A DNA stretch of 64,000 bases. It comes from CAVRZY01 sp963725415. GTDB lineage: Bacteria > Acidobacteriota > Terriglobia > Bryobacterales > Bryobacteraceae. The notes under the pieces are model-generated. The model had not been told where the DNA came from. It saw only the letters and a list, made by a program, of their open reading frames with translations, and ran no database searches. The translations under genes and the position numbers were made by a program. Where the stretch lies: positions 20,406-84,405 of the forward strand of contig CAVRZY010000306.1 of NCBI GenBank assembly GCA_963725415.1. The letters are read 5' to 3'. Shown here piece by piece: positions 1 through 9,811 of the stretch (positions are counted from its first letter, which is position 1; each line of letters begins with the position of its first letter).

Positions 1-360
1 GTCGAAGACCCAGCCCGCTGGGGCGTCTCCGGGACCGAACAACCGCGTGCAGCCGTTGCTGCCCGTTACGTGGTCAAGCGTGCCGGTGAACGAAAACGCG
101 CCCTTGGCGTTCTTGGTTCCCGCGCAGGCGGCCGTGGAGCCCGCGGCACCGTAGAACGTGTAGCTGTTGCCGCCCGCGGGCATGGCGCCGAACTGGCCGT
201 CCGAGGGGCCGAAGGAAAAACCGTAGGCATGGAGTTCGGTATGAGTGGCGAAGGTGACGGGCGAGCCGAAGACACCGCTGATCGCCGGTACGGGCTTTTG
301 CGCCCTCGCGCCCGTTCCCAACAAAACAATTGCGCCGGCCCATGCCAGCAGCTTCTTCAT
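1..360 (-). CDS. Small secreted protein of unknown function (3' end outside window)
   Basis: On the minus strand an open frame begins at ATG 360 and runs off the left edge, so only the first 120 codons are present. The N-terminus MKKLLAWAGAIVLLGTGARA is a classical Sec signal peptide: two lysines, a hydrophobic core, and an Ala-x-Ala cleavage site before QKPVP. The mature part is rich in Gly, Ala, Ser, Thr and Phe with two cysteines, as in beta-rich extracytoplasmic proteins. An AGGA ribosome site lies 8 bases before ATG 360, which favours it over the in-frame ATG at 369. The site overlaps the end of the upstream gene, whose stop is at 371-373, so the two are probably co-transcribed. The family is not recognised. 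Confidence 0.7.
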   Translation of the reverse strand, partial: MKKLLAWAGAIVLLGTGARAQKPVPAISGVFGSPVTFATHTELHAYGFSFGPSDGQFGAMPAGGNSYTFYGAAGSTAACAGTKNAKGAFSFTGTLDHVTGSNGCTRLFGPGDAPAGWVFD

Positions 361-370
361 ATGAGGCATC

Positions 371-2659
371 CTAATGCTGCACCGTAATCAACGTCCCCGG
401 CTGCGTGGTTGCGCCGCTGTACGTCGCCCTGATCGGCTGGTCGCCGTCCGGCGTGTTGGGCGGCACCACGACGTTAAACTGAAACTCACCGGGCGCAACC
501 AGGCCGGCAAATGACACCGTCGCGGTGATGCCGCCGATTTTGATCACGGGCACCGGGGACAAGGTTCCCCACTGCGTGGTCGCCCCGCTGGCCACGGGCA
601 CATTCGTCGGCCCGAAGCCATTGGCGTAGAGCAGCACGGTCTCACCCGGCTTGGCCGGCGTCGTAGAGCCTTGATAGAGAGTTGTTGGCCCGATCAGGCT
701 TCCATTCGCGTGTACCGCAGCGACATGCGGCCCGCCGTTGAAGACGAAGAACGAAGGCGAAAACGGCTCCGCCTGGACAGTCTCCGGAGCGCTCGCAACT
801 CCCGCACTGGTTACCACTACTTGTACCGGGCCCGAGATTGCATCGGGTGGCGTGAGAATGTTCACCTGTGCAGGGCTGATGTAGTAGACGTAAGCGGCCC
901 TGTTGTTCACCGTCGCGCTGACGCCGTCGAGTTGCGTCGGCATCTTGTTATTCACAAAATCTGAGCTCTGCCAGGTGCGCTTATCCCCCGCCGGCGCGAG
1001 ATTCGATCCCTTGATCTCCACCCACGTATTCGGCGCGATCGTCGGGCTTTCGCCTTCGGCATTCGCCACGAGCGAAATCGTTGGCACGGGCGTACCGGTC
1101 GTAATCGTGAAGGCGCGCGACGAGAACTGTCGTGCGGAGACGCCCTGGCATCCCCACATGTAGAACACATATCCGCTAGTCGAGAGATGACCGGGCTTGC
1201 TGCCTGGTGACATCAATGATGGATACCACCCCTTGTAGTCCCGGCATCCGCCGGAGTTGTCCCATTCGCTCCAGGAACCGATGATCTCCTGCGGCGGACT
1301 CCACTGCCCCGGATCGGAAAGGTCGTCACTGGTGGAGTAAAACCAAGCAGCGCCTTTGGCGTTGCCGGCGCCTTGACCGCTAGCTGGGTCGGTTGGGGAA
1401 TGGCAGACGAAAGTCAGCAGATACTGTTGTGTTGCTTCGACGTAGTTGATCGAACCCGAATGTCTCCCTTGATCTTGAGTCTCGCAGTTCTTGTAGGGGC
1501 CGGCCGGGAAGATTGGACTCTCAGAGGCCGCCGAGACCGGGAGCAGCGAAAGCCCGCCCATTCCATTTCACGAAGCTAAGCGGAGCGGTCCCGCCATTGA
1601 GCCGGGCTCGGGCGACCATCAGATCACTGTCCAGATTGTTCGGCAATGGCGGGTCACCCAACCCTCCCGGACTGTAGCCGTGTACCTCGTAAAGGTATTG
1701 TGCAGGACGGGCGCTGGCATCATCGACAAACGCGGAAGGTTGCGCGTCGCCCATAGTGGCCGGGAGCGGCTTTCCCGTCGCCATGGCAGTGGCAATCGTG
1801 ACCTGCGGGCCCAGGACGGCGCAACGGCCGTAGCTGGCAGGTGGCGTTGCCGAGCAATCGTTGCCGCTGCAAACGGAATTACCCAACGAGCCGGCTGGGG
1901 CGTTGGGCCCCTGGGACTGGTTTTGGGAAGGGAGCCGGGCAAAATCGAACGACGCGCTACCACGGTAGGTGGGCCACGTATAACCATAGTCACGGGAGGT
2001 GGCGACGCCAACCGTGGAGTAGAAATTGTCGCTACGGTCGCCACCGGTAACGCCGAAACAAGTGTTGGTTCCCTCGTAGATCATGAGGAGATTGCCCGGG
2101 CCGCTGGTCGGATCGATCACCACTGATCCAGCAGCGGCGTAATTCAGGTCAAAGGTCCGGTCCTGGTGGGCGGGATTGCCATCGGCGACTGTTGGGCAAC
2201 CACGGCCCACCGGGGATAGAAAAAGCTGGCCGAAGCCGGACGGGTAGGAATCGTAGCCATCCGCTTTAGGGAAATCCATGGTCCATTGGCCGGTTGCCTG
2301 GTTCGGCCCACGGCCACCCGACAGAACCACCACTCCGGTATCCGAGTTCAGGCTTGTCCTGGTCGCAACGAAAAACAGGTAATCACTGTTGCCTTGCAAG
2401 GTTCCAGGCGAAAAGACCGTCGAGTGCTCGTCGGAAATGCCGCCAAGGCCGCCATACTTGTTGATGGCATTGCCGCTGCCATCGGGAGCGAGGACAATCT
2501 GGTGGGTGTCGAAACTGCCACTCGGGCAGCTTCCAGGGCCACCGGCGCCGTGGGCGCCGCAGACCGATATCGATACGATTGCAGGCGGGTGCTGCGCCTG
2601 CGCGCGAGCCAGCCAGCCAGCAGCATCACCAAGCACGTGTATTTCCTGGAACTTCGCAC
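371..2659 (-). pseudogene. Secreted propeller-like protein with C-terminal TIGR03437 domain, two frameshifts
   Basis: Two overlapping minus-strand frames (1521-2636 and 371-1561) are parts of one gene. The first ends ...APGLGGL-stop at 1521-1523. Dropping one base (plus-strand A1523) continues it into ESPIFPAGPYKNC in the second frame. A further shift lies at about 2600-2620, inside the signal peptide: the frame from GTG 2659 encodes the hydrophobic stretch CLVMLLAGWLAR, and the frame below it continues ARAQAQHPPA. The body (about 550 aa) has Gly/Asn/Asp-rich segments and reads like a sialidase or propeller protein. The last 170 aa are the TIGR03437 domain, with YISPAQVNILTPPD and FVFNGGPHVAA motifs, known mainly from Solibacter relatives. 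Either a genuine pseudogene or sequence error. Confidence 0.75.
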
Positions 2660-2680
2660 GCTTTTTCTACTCAGCCCCCT

Positions 2681-3208
2681 CTAGTGCTGCACCGTAAGCA
2701 GCGTGCCTGTCTGCGTGGTGAGACCGTTATAAGTCGCCATGATCGATAGGGCCCCATCTTGCGTGTTGGGCGACACCACCATGTTGAACTGGAACTCGCC
2801 CGGCCCCACCAGATCCGCAAACTGAACGGTGGCCGTGATACCGCCGATCTTGATCACGGGCAGCGGCGTCAGCGTGCCGCCCTGCGTGGCCGATCCGCTG
2901 ACTATGGGCACCGACGTTGGCCCGAACCCGTTGGCGTAGAGCATCACGGTCTCGCCCGGCTTCGCGGGCGTCGTCAGTCCGGCATACACGCTCGTGGGTC
3001 CCAGGAAGCTACCATTGGCGGGTTGCGCGGCCACATGCGGCCCGCCGTTGAAGACGAAGAACGAAGGCGAAAGCGGCTGCGCCTGCACATTGACCGCCGC
3101 GCTGGTGGTTCCGGCGTTCATCAGGGTGACTGGCACCTGGCCTTGAATGGTATCGGGCGGCGTCAGAATGTTCACCTGCGTCGGGCTGATGTAATCCGGG
3201 ATTTCCAT
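2681..3208 (-). pseudogene. Orphan TIGR03437 C-terminal domain (truncated gene)
   Basis: This frame encodes only a TIGR03437-type domain: DYISPTQVNILTPPD near the start, then SFFVFNGGPHVAA, LYANGFGP and VIKIGGITATV, ending TGTLLTVQH. It has no signal peptide, whereas intact members carry this domain at the end of long secreted proteins. It is nearly collinear with the end of the next gene (371-883), including an identical stretch of almost 40 nt around 723-761 and 3033-3071. It therefore appears to be the surviving 3' end of a duplicated gene. The reading frame stays open upstream of the first ATG to at least about 3400, but that sequence (SLSKETLAETARTEAVG...) does not resemble the family. 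Confidence 0.65.
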
Positions 3209-3631
3209 TTGGGCTTCCCGGTCACCAGCGAGTATACTCTTAACCAGGATTTCCGTCTTGGCCTCCTGGCCGCTATCGATTATACGTCCAACCGCCTCCG
3301 TTCGAGCCGTTTCTGCTAAAGTCTCCTTGCTGAGCGACTCGGGCGCCCTGCCACAATGGCACCCTTGGCTCTTCAGGACACACGAAGACCTGGAACTGCG
3401 CTGTTTCCAAGGGATTGCACCGACACCTCCCCGTCCCTGCCTCGTTACTCGGTCAGGTTTTCACCCGCCACCCACAGCCTCTACCCCGCCGGCCGCGGCA
3501 ACGCCGCCATCCTCCGCACCATCGCCCGAAACAGCGGACGTGTCAGATGGCTCTCAGCTCGCCACGACGATGCCCCAACGCTGCGCGAGACGTGGCCCAC
3601 GAACGCATAACGGTCCATGGGGCGGTGTCGT
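3209..3631. other. Stretch without a supported gene
   Basis: No convincing gene lies here. On the minus strand an open frame in phase with the orphan TIGR03437 domain crosses about 3210-3400 and has protein-like composition (KETLAETARTEAVGRII...), but there is no start codon with a ribosome site and no recognised family. Frames on the plus strand are proline/arginine-rich shadows. The stretch probably contains a rearrangement breakpoint, because the TIGR03437 similarity stops abruptly at about 3195. Confidence 0.4.
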
Positions 3632-4030
3632 CTACTCAGCCGCCCGCGGCTGTGCCGATGGCTTGGCCGCCCTCTTTACGGCCGGCATTCGGGCCTTCTT
3701 CGCCCTGAACTCAGCCCACCGTTTTCTCGTGGCCTCGATAATGTGTCTCCGACCTTCAGCACTCAGCCTGCGCTTCTTAGGTGCCGACTCCTTCTTGGCC
3801 TTTTTGAGCGCTGCCCACCTCCTGCGCTGGGCAGCAGCAATGCGCTTCCGGCCGGCGGCGCTGATGGTGCGCTTGGGCTTGCCGGCGGCGGGCACGGGAG
3901 TGGGACCGCGGCGCGGAGCCAAGAGGCACTGCACTTGCGCAATCTGGCCCTCGATGCGCTGCCTCTGGAATTCCAGGCCTTCCAAAGCAGCCTGCAGAAT
4001 GGCGTTGTCCAACAGCTTTCCTCTGGGCAT
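3632..4030 (-). CDS. Small highly basic protein with two repeated helical motifs
   Basis: Start chosen at ATG 4030 (MPRGKLLDNAILQAALEGLE) because AAGGAG lies 8 bases upstream; the frame extends further upstream but without protein-like sequence. The 132-aa product has an N-terminal helix that looks coiled (ALEGLEFQRQRIEGQIAQV). A Lys/Arg/Ala-rich tail follows, containing two related motifs: ISAAGRKRIAAAQRRRWA and LSAEGRRHIIEATRKRWAEF. The spacing of Ser-Ala-x-x-Arg-[KH]-x-Ile...[KR]RWA resembles short DNA-binding repeats, so a nucleic-acid-binding role is plausible. Similar proteins recur in Acidobacteriota genomes as far as I recall. The function is unknown. It sits beside an IS relic but is not itself a transposase. 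Confidence 0.6.
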   Translation of the reverse strand: MPRGKLLDNAILQAALEGLEFQRQRIEGQIAQVQCLLAPRRGPTPVPAAGKPKRTISAAGRKRIAAAQRRRWAALKKAKKESAPKKRRLSAEGRRHIIEATRKRWAEFRAKKARMPAVKRAAKPSAQPRAAE

Positions 4031-4125
4031 GAGAACGACTCCTTGCAAGATGTGCTCGACTGCCAAACAGAACCTGCGATTATAGCAGGCGGGTCTGGTA
4101 GGGCGAGCGAGGAACAACCAGGTGG

Positions 4126-4500
4126 TCAAGCCGCCGACCTGGGGGATGGCGACCACGCACCCGAGCCTGGCGGCTGGACCGGCCAGGGCCTCCGGTGCGT
4201 CCATGTCCAAAACAGTCGGAAGCCTTTTCGATGCCAAGCAATGACCGTCTCTGGCTTGACGATCACGAGGGCGGACCGCCAGTCATGCCAGACCCCGCAC
4301 AGCCAGGCCCACAGAACACGGTCCGCGGCCGTCAGCTTCGGTCGCTTTTTCGCCGAGCGCTGGAGCACGCCGACCTGGTGGCGAAGGGCCAGGTTCTCCA
4401 GTTGCAGTGAGGTTCGGGATTTGAGCGGTGACGAAAGAGCGGCAGCCAGCACCGGCAGCACTCTGAACATCAGACGAAGGAATTGGCGGAGGATGCGCAA
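4126..4500 (-). pseudogene. IS transposase/integrase N-terminal relic
   Basis: The product matches the N-terminal part of rve-type integrases widespread in Acidobacteriota and Proteobacteria: ENLALRHQVGVLQRSAKKRP, then LTAADRVLWAWLCGVW and VIVKPETVIAWHRKGFRLFW. A complete protein would continue through the DDE catalytic core for another 200 or more residues. Here similarity ends after FRLFWTWTH, the next residues are out of frame with the family, and the frame closes at 4126. No DDE core, partner ORF or terminal inverted repeats could be found. The element is therefore a dead fragment. The TTG at 4500 is only the first possible start; ATG 4470 is equally plausible. Confidence 0.7.
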
Positions 4501-4909
4501 CTCCCATCTTCTCAGATAGTTCGGGGTTTACGAGAGGCACAGGCAGCCAATCGCTGGAGGTCAGCTTTGGCCAGATCTTCTCGGGCCGGGACTCGCCTGG
4601 CGAACCCGAGCGGGCGATCTAGGGAGAGGGTGAGTTGTATTTGTACGTGGCCAAGACCGGCTCATCGGAAGCAGGATCGGACGTCATTATCGAGCAGACC
4701 GCCAGCAACGTACTGCGCCTGCCCGTGGTGGTAAAGAAAGCGGATTCCGCGGGTCAATGGCGCCGGCGCAGAGGCCTGCGCGCGTACTGGGCCACTATCG
4801 CACATGAACTCAAGACACTTTGTGGAACGGCAATCGTCAACTCCCCCGGCACGGCCGCTCTGCCCGCACGTGCCGCTCGCTCCCTGCGGGCGCCCCGAGA
4901 GCCTCACTC
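4501..4909. other. Stretch without a supported gene
   Basis: About 400 bases between the transposase relic and the membrane glycosyltransferase stop. All frames are short or have no family resemblance, and no tRNA-like fold, strong hairpin or repeat was seen. It may be leftover IS-flanking sequence. Confidence 0.4.
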
Positions 4910-6655
4910 CTACTTCCGCTTTCGCAGGTCGTACAGATAGATCGAGTAGCCCACCCTCCCCATCGGCTGCATTTCCCGCAGCCACTGGAAGTAGCCTGGC
5001 TTCACGTAGACATCCTTTAGGAAGGTGACGCTGACGGCCGCGATGCAGTCCTGGTAAGAGCGCGATTCCGTGTCCCAGGTCGGTGGCAACTCCTTGGCGG
5101 GCAGCCCGTAATAGGCTCGGTCGGCGCTTCCGAAATACGCCAGGCACAGCGGAGGATTGCCGTGTGCCTGCCCCCAGTCCCTGAGCCTTCTCAAGTCCTG
5201 TCCCCAATCGAGGTTCGAATCCACCAGATAAGTCGAGCCGTTGCCCGGCCCCCCCGATATGGAATTGAAGAACGCCAGATAATGCGGGTAAACCATCGCT
5301 GATTCACCCACCTCCAGCAGCACCACGCTGCACAGCACGAAGGAAAGGACCCGGCGGAGCCGGCCCCATCTGGCACGCAGCACAATCGCCGCCACCAGAA
5401 TAAACAGGAACGGATACACCGGAAGAATGTGCCGCACCCCAATGTTGATCTTGCTCATCATCGCAACCGCAAAGCACGCGCTCATCGGCACGATCAGCAC
5501 AAACCACTCCAGCGGTAGCCGCCGCAGTTCCCGCAGCAGACTCAAAGGAGACCAACGGAGCAGCAGCGGCGCCGTCAGCAGCACGCACAGCACTACAAGA
5601 ACCAGCACTGCTGTCGGCGTCTTCACCGCCAACACGATCGGGAAGTAATACCACCACCCATGGTCCGATGTCTTGCCCAACAGATAAGCCGGGTGCCCCC
5701 GCTCGTTGTGACGCCACGGGTATTCGAGACCCCTCAGCCAGGTGGTCACCGGAAGGTTGACATACTGTCCGGCCTGGTACAGCGCTTTGCCGGCCGGCGT
5801 GACCTGCGCGCCTCCCAACACAGGAGGAGTGGAGAGAGACGTGTCCCGGGCAATCTGCGACCTGGTTTCCGGCGCGTAGGCCAGCGCGATCATCACCACG
5901 CCGACTGCGCTCACCACGAGCAGCGAGCCCAGCAGATGCCCCAAAGAGAGTCTCTTGAGTACCGCATTTTCCCCGGCAGTCCGCCTCCCCTGCTGCCACC
6001 AGGCTACTGCGTACAGGACCACAAAGATCGGAAACAGCAGCACCCCGGAGAACTTGCTGAGCAGCGCCAGCCCCGCCGCCACCCCCGCCCACAAAAGGTC
6101 CCGTCGCCACCCTTTGGCAAGGAAAGCGCCCCAGCTTACGCACCCCAGGAACACGAACAGCGCCAAGTGCAGATCGTTGGTTACGTAGTGGCCATGCGCG
6201 ATGAAATTGGGATCCAACGCGAACAACAACACAGCCAGGAGCGCCACGCTCGTCCCGAAATGCCGGCGCGCCCACACCGCCACCGCAAGCCCCAGGACCA
6301 GCGTCAGCAGGATAGTGACGCACCGCGCGTGAAACAGCATCCTTTCCGCAGGGACGCGGTTCCTGTACAAAAACACGGAGCCGAATTGGTACTGGTCCAC
6401 AGCCTTCCAGCTCTTCTCCTCCAGCGACACACGCGGCTTCAGCGGCAGCAATGCCGCCCCGGCCAGCAGCTTTGCCAGAGGCGGATGCTCGGCGTTCATC
6501 CGGTAGTCGCCCGTCTTCAGATAACTGTAGCCCGCGGCCAGATGCGCCCCTTCATCGTAGGTCTGGGTCTCCTGCCACGCCGTGGTCACCTGTAGCGTCC
6601 CCATGATGGCCAGAAGAAGCATCGTCACCGGCCAGAAGCCTTCGATTCGCCTCAC
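4910..6655 (-). CDS. GT39/PMT-type membrane glycosyltransferase
   Basis: A polytopic membrane protein of about 580 aa. The first hydrophobic segment (PVTMLLLAIMGTLQ) is followed by the periplasmic loop ETQTYDEGAHLAAGYSYLKT with the Asp-Glu pair that is catalytic in the GT-C fold PMT/ArnT superfamily. Next come AEHPPLAKLL and about ten more membrane segments. Family members transfer sugars from polyprenyl-phosphate donors to proteins or glycans on the outer side of the inner membrane. The C-terminus has the soluble DSNLDWGQDLRRLRDW segment common to this subgroup. GTG 6655 (VRRIEGFWPVTM) is the preferred start because earlier in-frame codons are not protein-like, but no good ribosome site supports it; ATG 6622 is an alternative. 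Divergent from the sulfatase at 6747. Confidence 0.8.
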   Translation of the reverse strand: MRRIEGFWPVTMLLLAIMGTLQVTTAWQETQTYDEGAHLAAGYSYLKTGDYRMNAEHPPLAKLLAGAALLPLKPRVSLEEKSWKAVDQYQFGSVFLYRNRVPAERMLFHARCVTILLTLVLGLAVAVWARRHFGTSVALLAVLLFALDPNFIAHGHYVTNDLHLALFVFLGCVSWGAFLAKGWRRDLLWAGVAAGLALLSKFSGVLLFPIFVVLYAVAWWQQGRRTAGENAVLKRLSLGHLLGSLLVVSAVGVVMIALAYAPETRSQIARDTSLSTPPVLGGAQVTPAGKALYQAGQYVNLPVTTWLRGLEYPWRHNERGHPAYLLGKTSDHGWWYYFPIVLAVKTPTAVLVLVVLCVLLTAPLLLRWSPLSLLRELRRLPLEWFVLIVPMSACFAVAMMSKINIGVRHILPVYPFLFILVAAIVLRARWGRLRRVLSFVLCSVVLLEVGESAMVYPHYLAFFNSISGGPGNGSTYLVDSNLDWGQDLRRLRDWGQAHGNPPLCLAYFGSADRAYYGLPAKELPPTWDTESRSYQDCIAAVSVTFLKDVYVKPGYFQWLREMQPMGRVGYSIYLYDLRKRK

Positions 6656-6746
6656 ACCAAGGAATTGTACGTCACGAGGTGGGGTGGGGATTCTATCTGT
6701 ACTCCTACCGTTACCCCTCCTGGAGTACCATTGGCAGTTGCCACCT

Positions 6747-8283
6747 ATGAGCACTCCAACCCCTATTGACCGACGCCAATTCCTTCAGACCGCCCTTGCG
6801 GCGCCCGTCCTCCAGGCCTCGCAGCGCCCCCGCGCGCCCCGCGAGAGGCCCCCCAACATCCTGCTCATCATGTCCGACGAGCACAACCACCGCGTTGCCG
6901 GAGCCTACGGTAACAAGCTCGTCCGCACACCCAACCTCGACTGGATCGCCGAACGCGGCGTCACCTTCGAGAACGCCTACTGCAACTCCCCGCTGTGCGT
7001 GCCCTCGCGGCTGGCGTTCACCGCCGGCAAGTACATCCACCGCATCGGAGCCTGGAACAACGCCTGCTGGCTTCCCAGCCCTGACTATCCCTCCCTGCCC
7101 AGGATCCTGAACGCCGCCGGCTACGAGTCCTTCCTGTGCGGCAAGCAGCATTACGACGCCACCCACCGCTACGGCTTCATCGAGATCGGCGGCAACATGA
7201 ACAACAGCCACATGACCGGCCGGGGAGGCCGCCGCGCCGCCGACGATACCACCGTCAACGTGGCCGCCCGCCGCACACGCTTCGCCGACTTTCACACCGG
7301 CGAAGACTCCACCGTCATGTCTCACGACCGCCCCGTCACCGCCGGCGTGCTCGAGTTCCTCTCCAAGCGTACGCGTGCCGAAAAGCCCTTCTTCCTGTTC
7401 GCCGGCTACCTGGCACCGCACTTCCCCCTGATCGTCCCCGAGAAATACTGGCGCACCTACCAGGGCAAGGTCCCCATGCCCGAAATCCCCGACAGCTTCT
7501 TCGAAACCCTGCCGCTCAACTACCAGCACCTCAGGCGCGGATTCGGTCTAATCGACGTGGACGCCGACATCGTCCGCCGCGGGCGGGAACTATACTACGG
7601 CTTCACGCAATGGGTGGACGAGGAGATCGGAATGGTCCTCGACTTGCTGAAGAAAAGCCCCTTCAGCGACGACACCGTCATCGTCTACACCACCGACCAC
7701 GGCGAGAACATGGGCGAGCACGGGCTGTGGTGGAAGAACTGCGTGTACGAACAGGCCGCCCACGTGCCGCTGATCGTCAGCTGGCCCCAGCGCTGGAAGG
7801 GCGGCCAGCGCCGCGCCGGCGCCTGCTCCCTGGTCGATCTGGTGCAGACCATCGCCGAGATCGGCGGCGCCCAGATGCCGCCCGACTGGGATGGCCGCTC
7901 CATGCTCGGCTGGATGGACAACCCCACCACACCTTGGCGCGACCTCGCCGTGAGCCAGTACTACGGCCACAACATCGCCTCCGGCTACGCCATGCTGCGC
8001 ACCGGCTAACTGGAAGTACGTCTACCACAGCGCGCCCGACGCCCGCCACCCCGCCGAGCGCGAACTCTACGATCTGAACGCCGACCCGCAGGAATTCCGC
8101 AACCTCGCCAGACAGCCCGGTCAGCAGCAGCAGATCGACAAGATGCACGCCCTCCTGCTCAAGGAACTGGGCGAGCATCCCGACCAGACCGAGCAGCGCT
8201 GCCGCGCCGATTTCGCCAAAGGCTACGGCCGCGACATCGTCACCCCTCAGCAACCTAAGGCCGCCAGACGCAAGGCCGCCTGA
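6747..8283 (+). pseudogene. Tat-exported type I sulfatase, frameshifted near the C-terminus
   Basis: ATG 6747 begins MSTPTPIDRRQFLQTALAAP, a Tat-type signal. The sulfatase fold follows: metal site LLIMSDEHN, the formylglycine motif C84-VPSR in NSPLCVPSRLAFTAG, and TTDHGENMGEHGLW. Cys84 would need conversion to formylglycine, and no formylglycine-generating enzyme is encoded in this window. The frame stops at TAA 8007-8009 after YAMLRTG. Removing one T (8007) restores NWKYVYHSAPDARHP..ELYDLNADPQEF, the typical sulfatase end, to TGA at 8281-8283 (about 510 aa in total). Without repair the protein loses its last 90 residues. A sequencing indel is as likely as a real mutation. Substrate unknown. 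Confidence 0.85.
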
Positions 8284-8295
8284 GCCGCTTCACTG

Positions 8296-9712
8296 CTACT
8301 TCCTGGCCTCTTCAACCAGCCGCCGGAACCCTGCCTCCTGCCGTAGCCCCGCCAGCGCCGGGTCCTGCTCCATTCGGGCCGCGTCCTTGAAGCCCTTCTC
8401 GACGGCCCTCTTCAGATTCTCCAGAGCCCCTCTTCTTGTCCCCGGCCAGCGCGTAGGTGGCGGCCAGATCGTAGAACCCCAGCGGCCGCTCGGGCCGGAT
8501 CGCCGTCACCACCTCCAGTTCCAGCGCCGCCAGCGTGTAGTTCTTCCGTTCCCGCAAATCCCGGGCTTGCTCATACGCCCGCACGTAGGTCCCCTGAAGC
8601 ACCCGCCGCGCCACTCTGCGCTCCGCCGAGTCGTCCTTGGCTTCCGCCTTTCTTCGCAGTCTCGCCACTGTCGCCAGCATCAGACCCAGGTTGCCCGGGC
8701 GCTCTTCTGGATCTTTCAGCGCCTCCTTCAGGCTGTAGAGTTCCCCGCTGACCTCCCCATACCGCCGTTCTTCCTCTTGCTCCTTCTTCAGCGACGCCCT
8801 CACCCGCCGGGAGTCCTTGGCCTCCGCCGCCTTATTCTCGAACTCGGCGACCTCTCTCAACCCCTTGAAATCCGCCGCTAGCGCAGCGTACCCGCGCCAG
8901 CTTCCCAGCGCATCGCCGGCCGCTTCCAGGGCTTGGACTCCGGCCCTGCGCCTCTTGAGCAGCGCATCCACCAGCGCTTCGTCCTTCGGCCGCCTCCCGG
9001 CCTTGATGGCTTGGATCTCCATCCACTCGATGGCCTCCATGCACAGCGCTGCCGACGGCCAGTCATGCCCGCCCTCAAAAATCACCACCCGATGCGCAGC
9101 CTTCAAGCTGTCCAGCTCTCCGTCCAACTGTTTCAATTCGGAGAGGTTGAAGTCCTCTGTCCCGGCAGTCCCAAAAAACACGAACGGCACAGACTTCGGC
9201 GTCTCGCCGCCGGGGAATCCACCGCTCGAGGCGATCACGCCCGCCACCAACTCCCCGGCCAGCCCCATCCGGCAGGCCACCCGCGCTCCGCCCGAAAACC
9301 CGGTGGCATAAACCCGCCGGGCATCAATCCGGAACCGGGCGTGAGTGTCGTACCACATCGCGTCCGTGGCCGCCAGGCTCACTTCGAACGGACCGTTCCG
9401 CGAGTTGTTCGAGCCCGCCACGATGTAGCCGTATTTCTCCGCCGCCTCCTGAAAACGCTCTACCGGAACACGCCCCCGGGCCGCCGGGTCAAAACAATAC
9501 AGGATCGGCCACTCGCGATCGCCAGTGTAATGCGAGGGCAGAAACACAGCGTAGCTCTGCTGGCTGTCCGCCCGGCACACTACCTTCTCGATAATCCTGC
9601 CCCTGGGAAGCTCTTCCGCTCCCAGCCCCGCCATCAGCAAAAGAACCGAGACAAGCATCAAAAGACCCGAGCCTCCTACCTCCCCCCGCGCAAACAACAC
9701 GCAGCGCAACAT
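8296..9712 (-). CDS. Secreted alpha/beta-hydrolase (esterase-like) with helical/TPR tail
   Basis: From ATG 9712 a hydrophobic N-terminus (LLMLVSVLLLMAGLGAEE) suggests export. An esterase/PHB-depolymerase-like domain follows. The nucleophile elbow is GFSGGARVACRMG (Gly-x-Ser-x-Gly) and the probable catalytic His lies in FEGGHDWPSA. The remaining half is charged helix ending in a TPR-like unit, PLGFYDLAATYALAGDKKRA. The end of the gene is shifted by one extra C in a CCCC run at 8427-8430. Reading CCC gives ALENLKRAVEKGFKDAARME and continues to TAG 8296-8298; uncorrected, the frame runs on with unrelated sequence. ATG 9660 (MLVSVLLLMAG) is an alternative start with AGGAGG 13 bases upstream. Convergent with the sulfatase. 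Confidence 0.75.
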
Positions 9713-9811
9713 CCTCAGGATAAGCCTAAATGGAGAACTGCTCCATCCCGAAAACGTGGCGCAGACTTCAGCCTGTCGGAGTATGCGACATTCAATAGGA
9801 ACGGAGGACAC

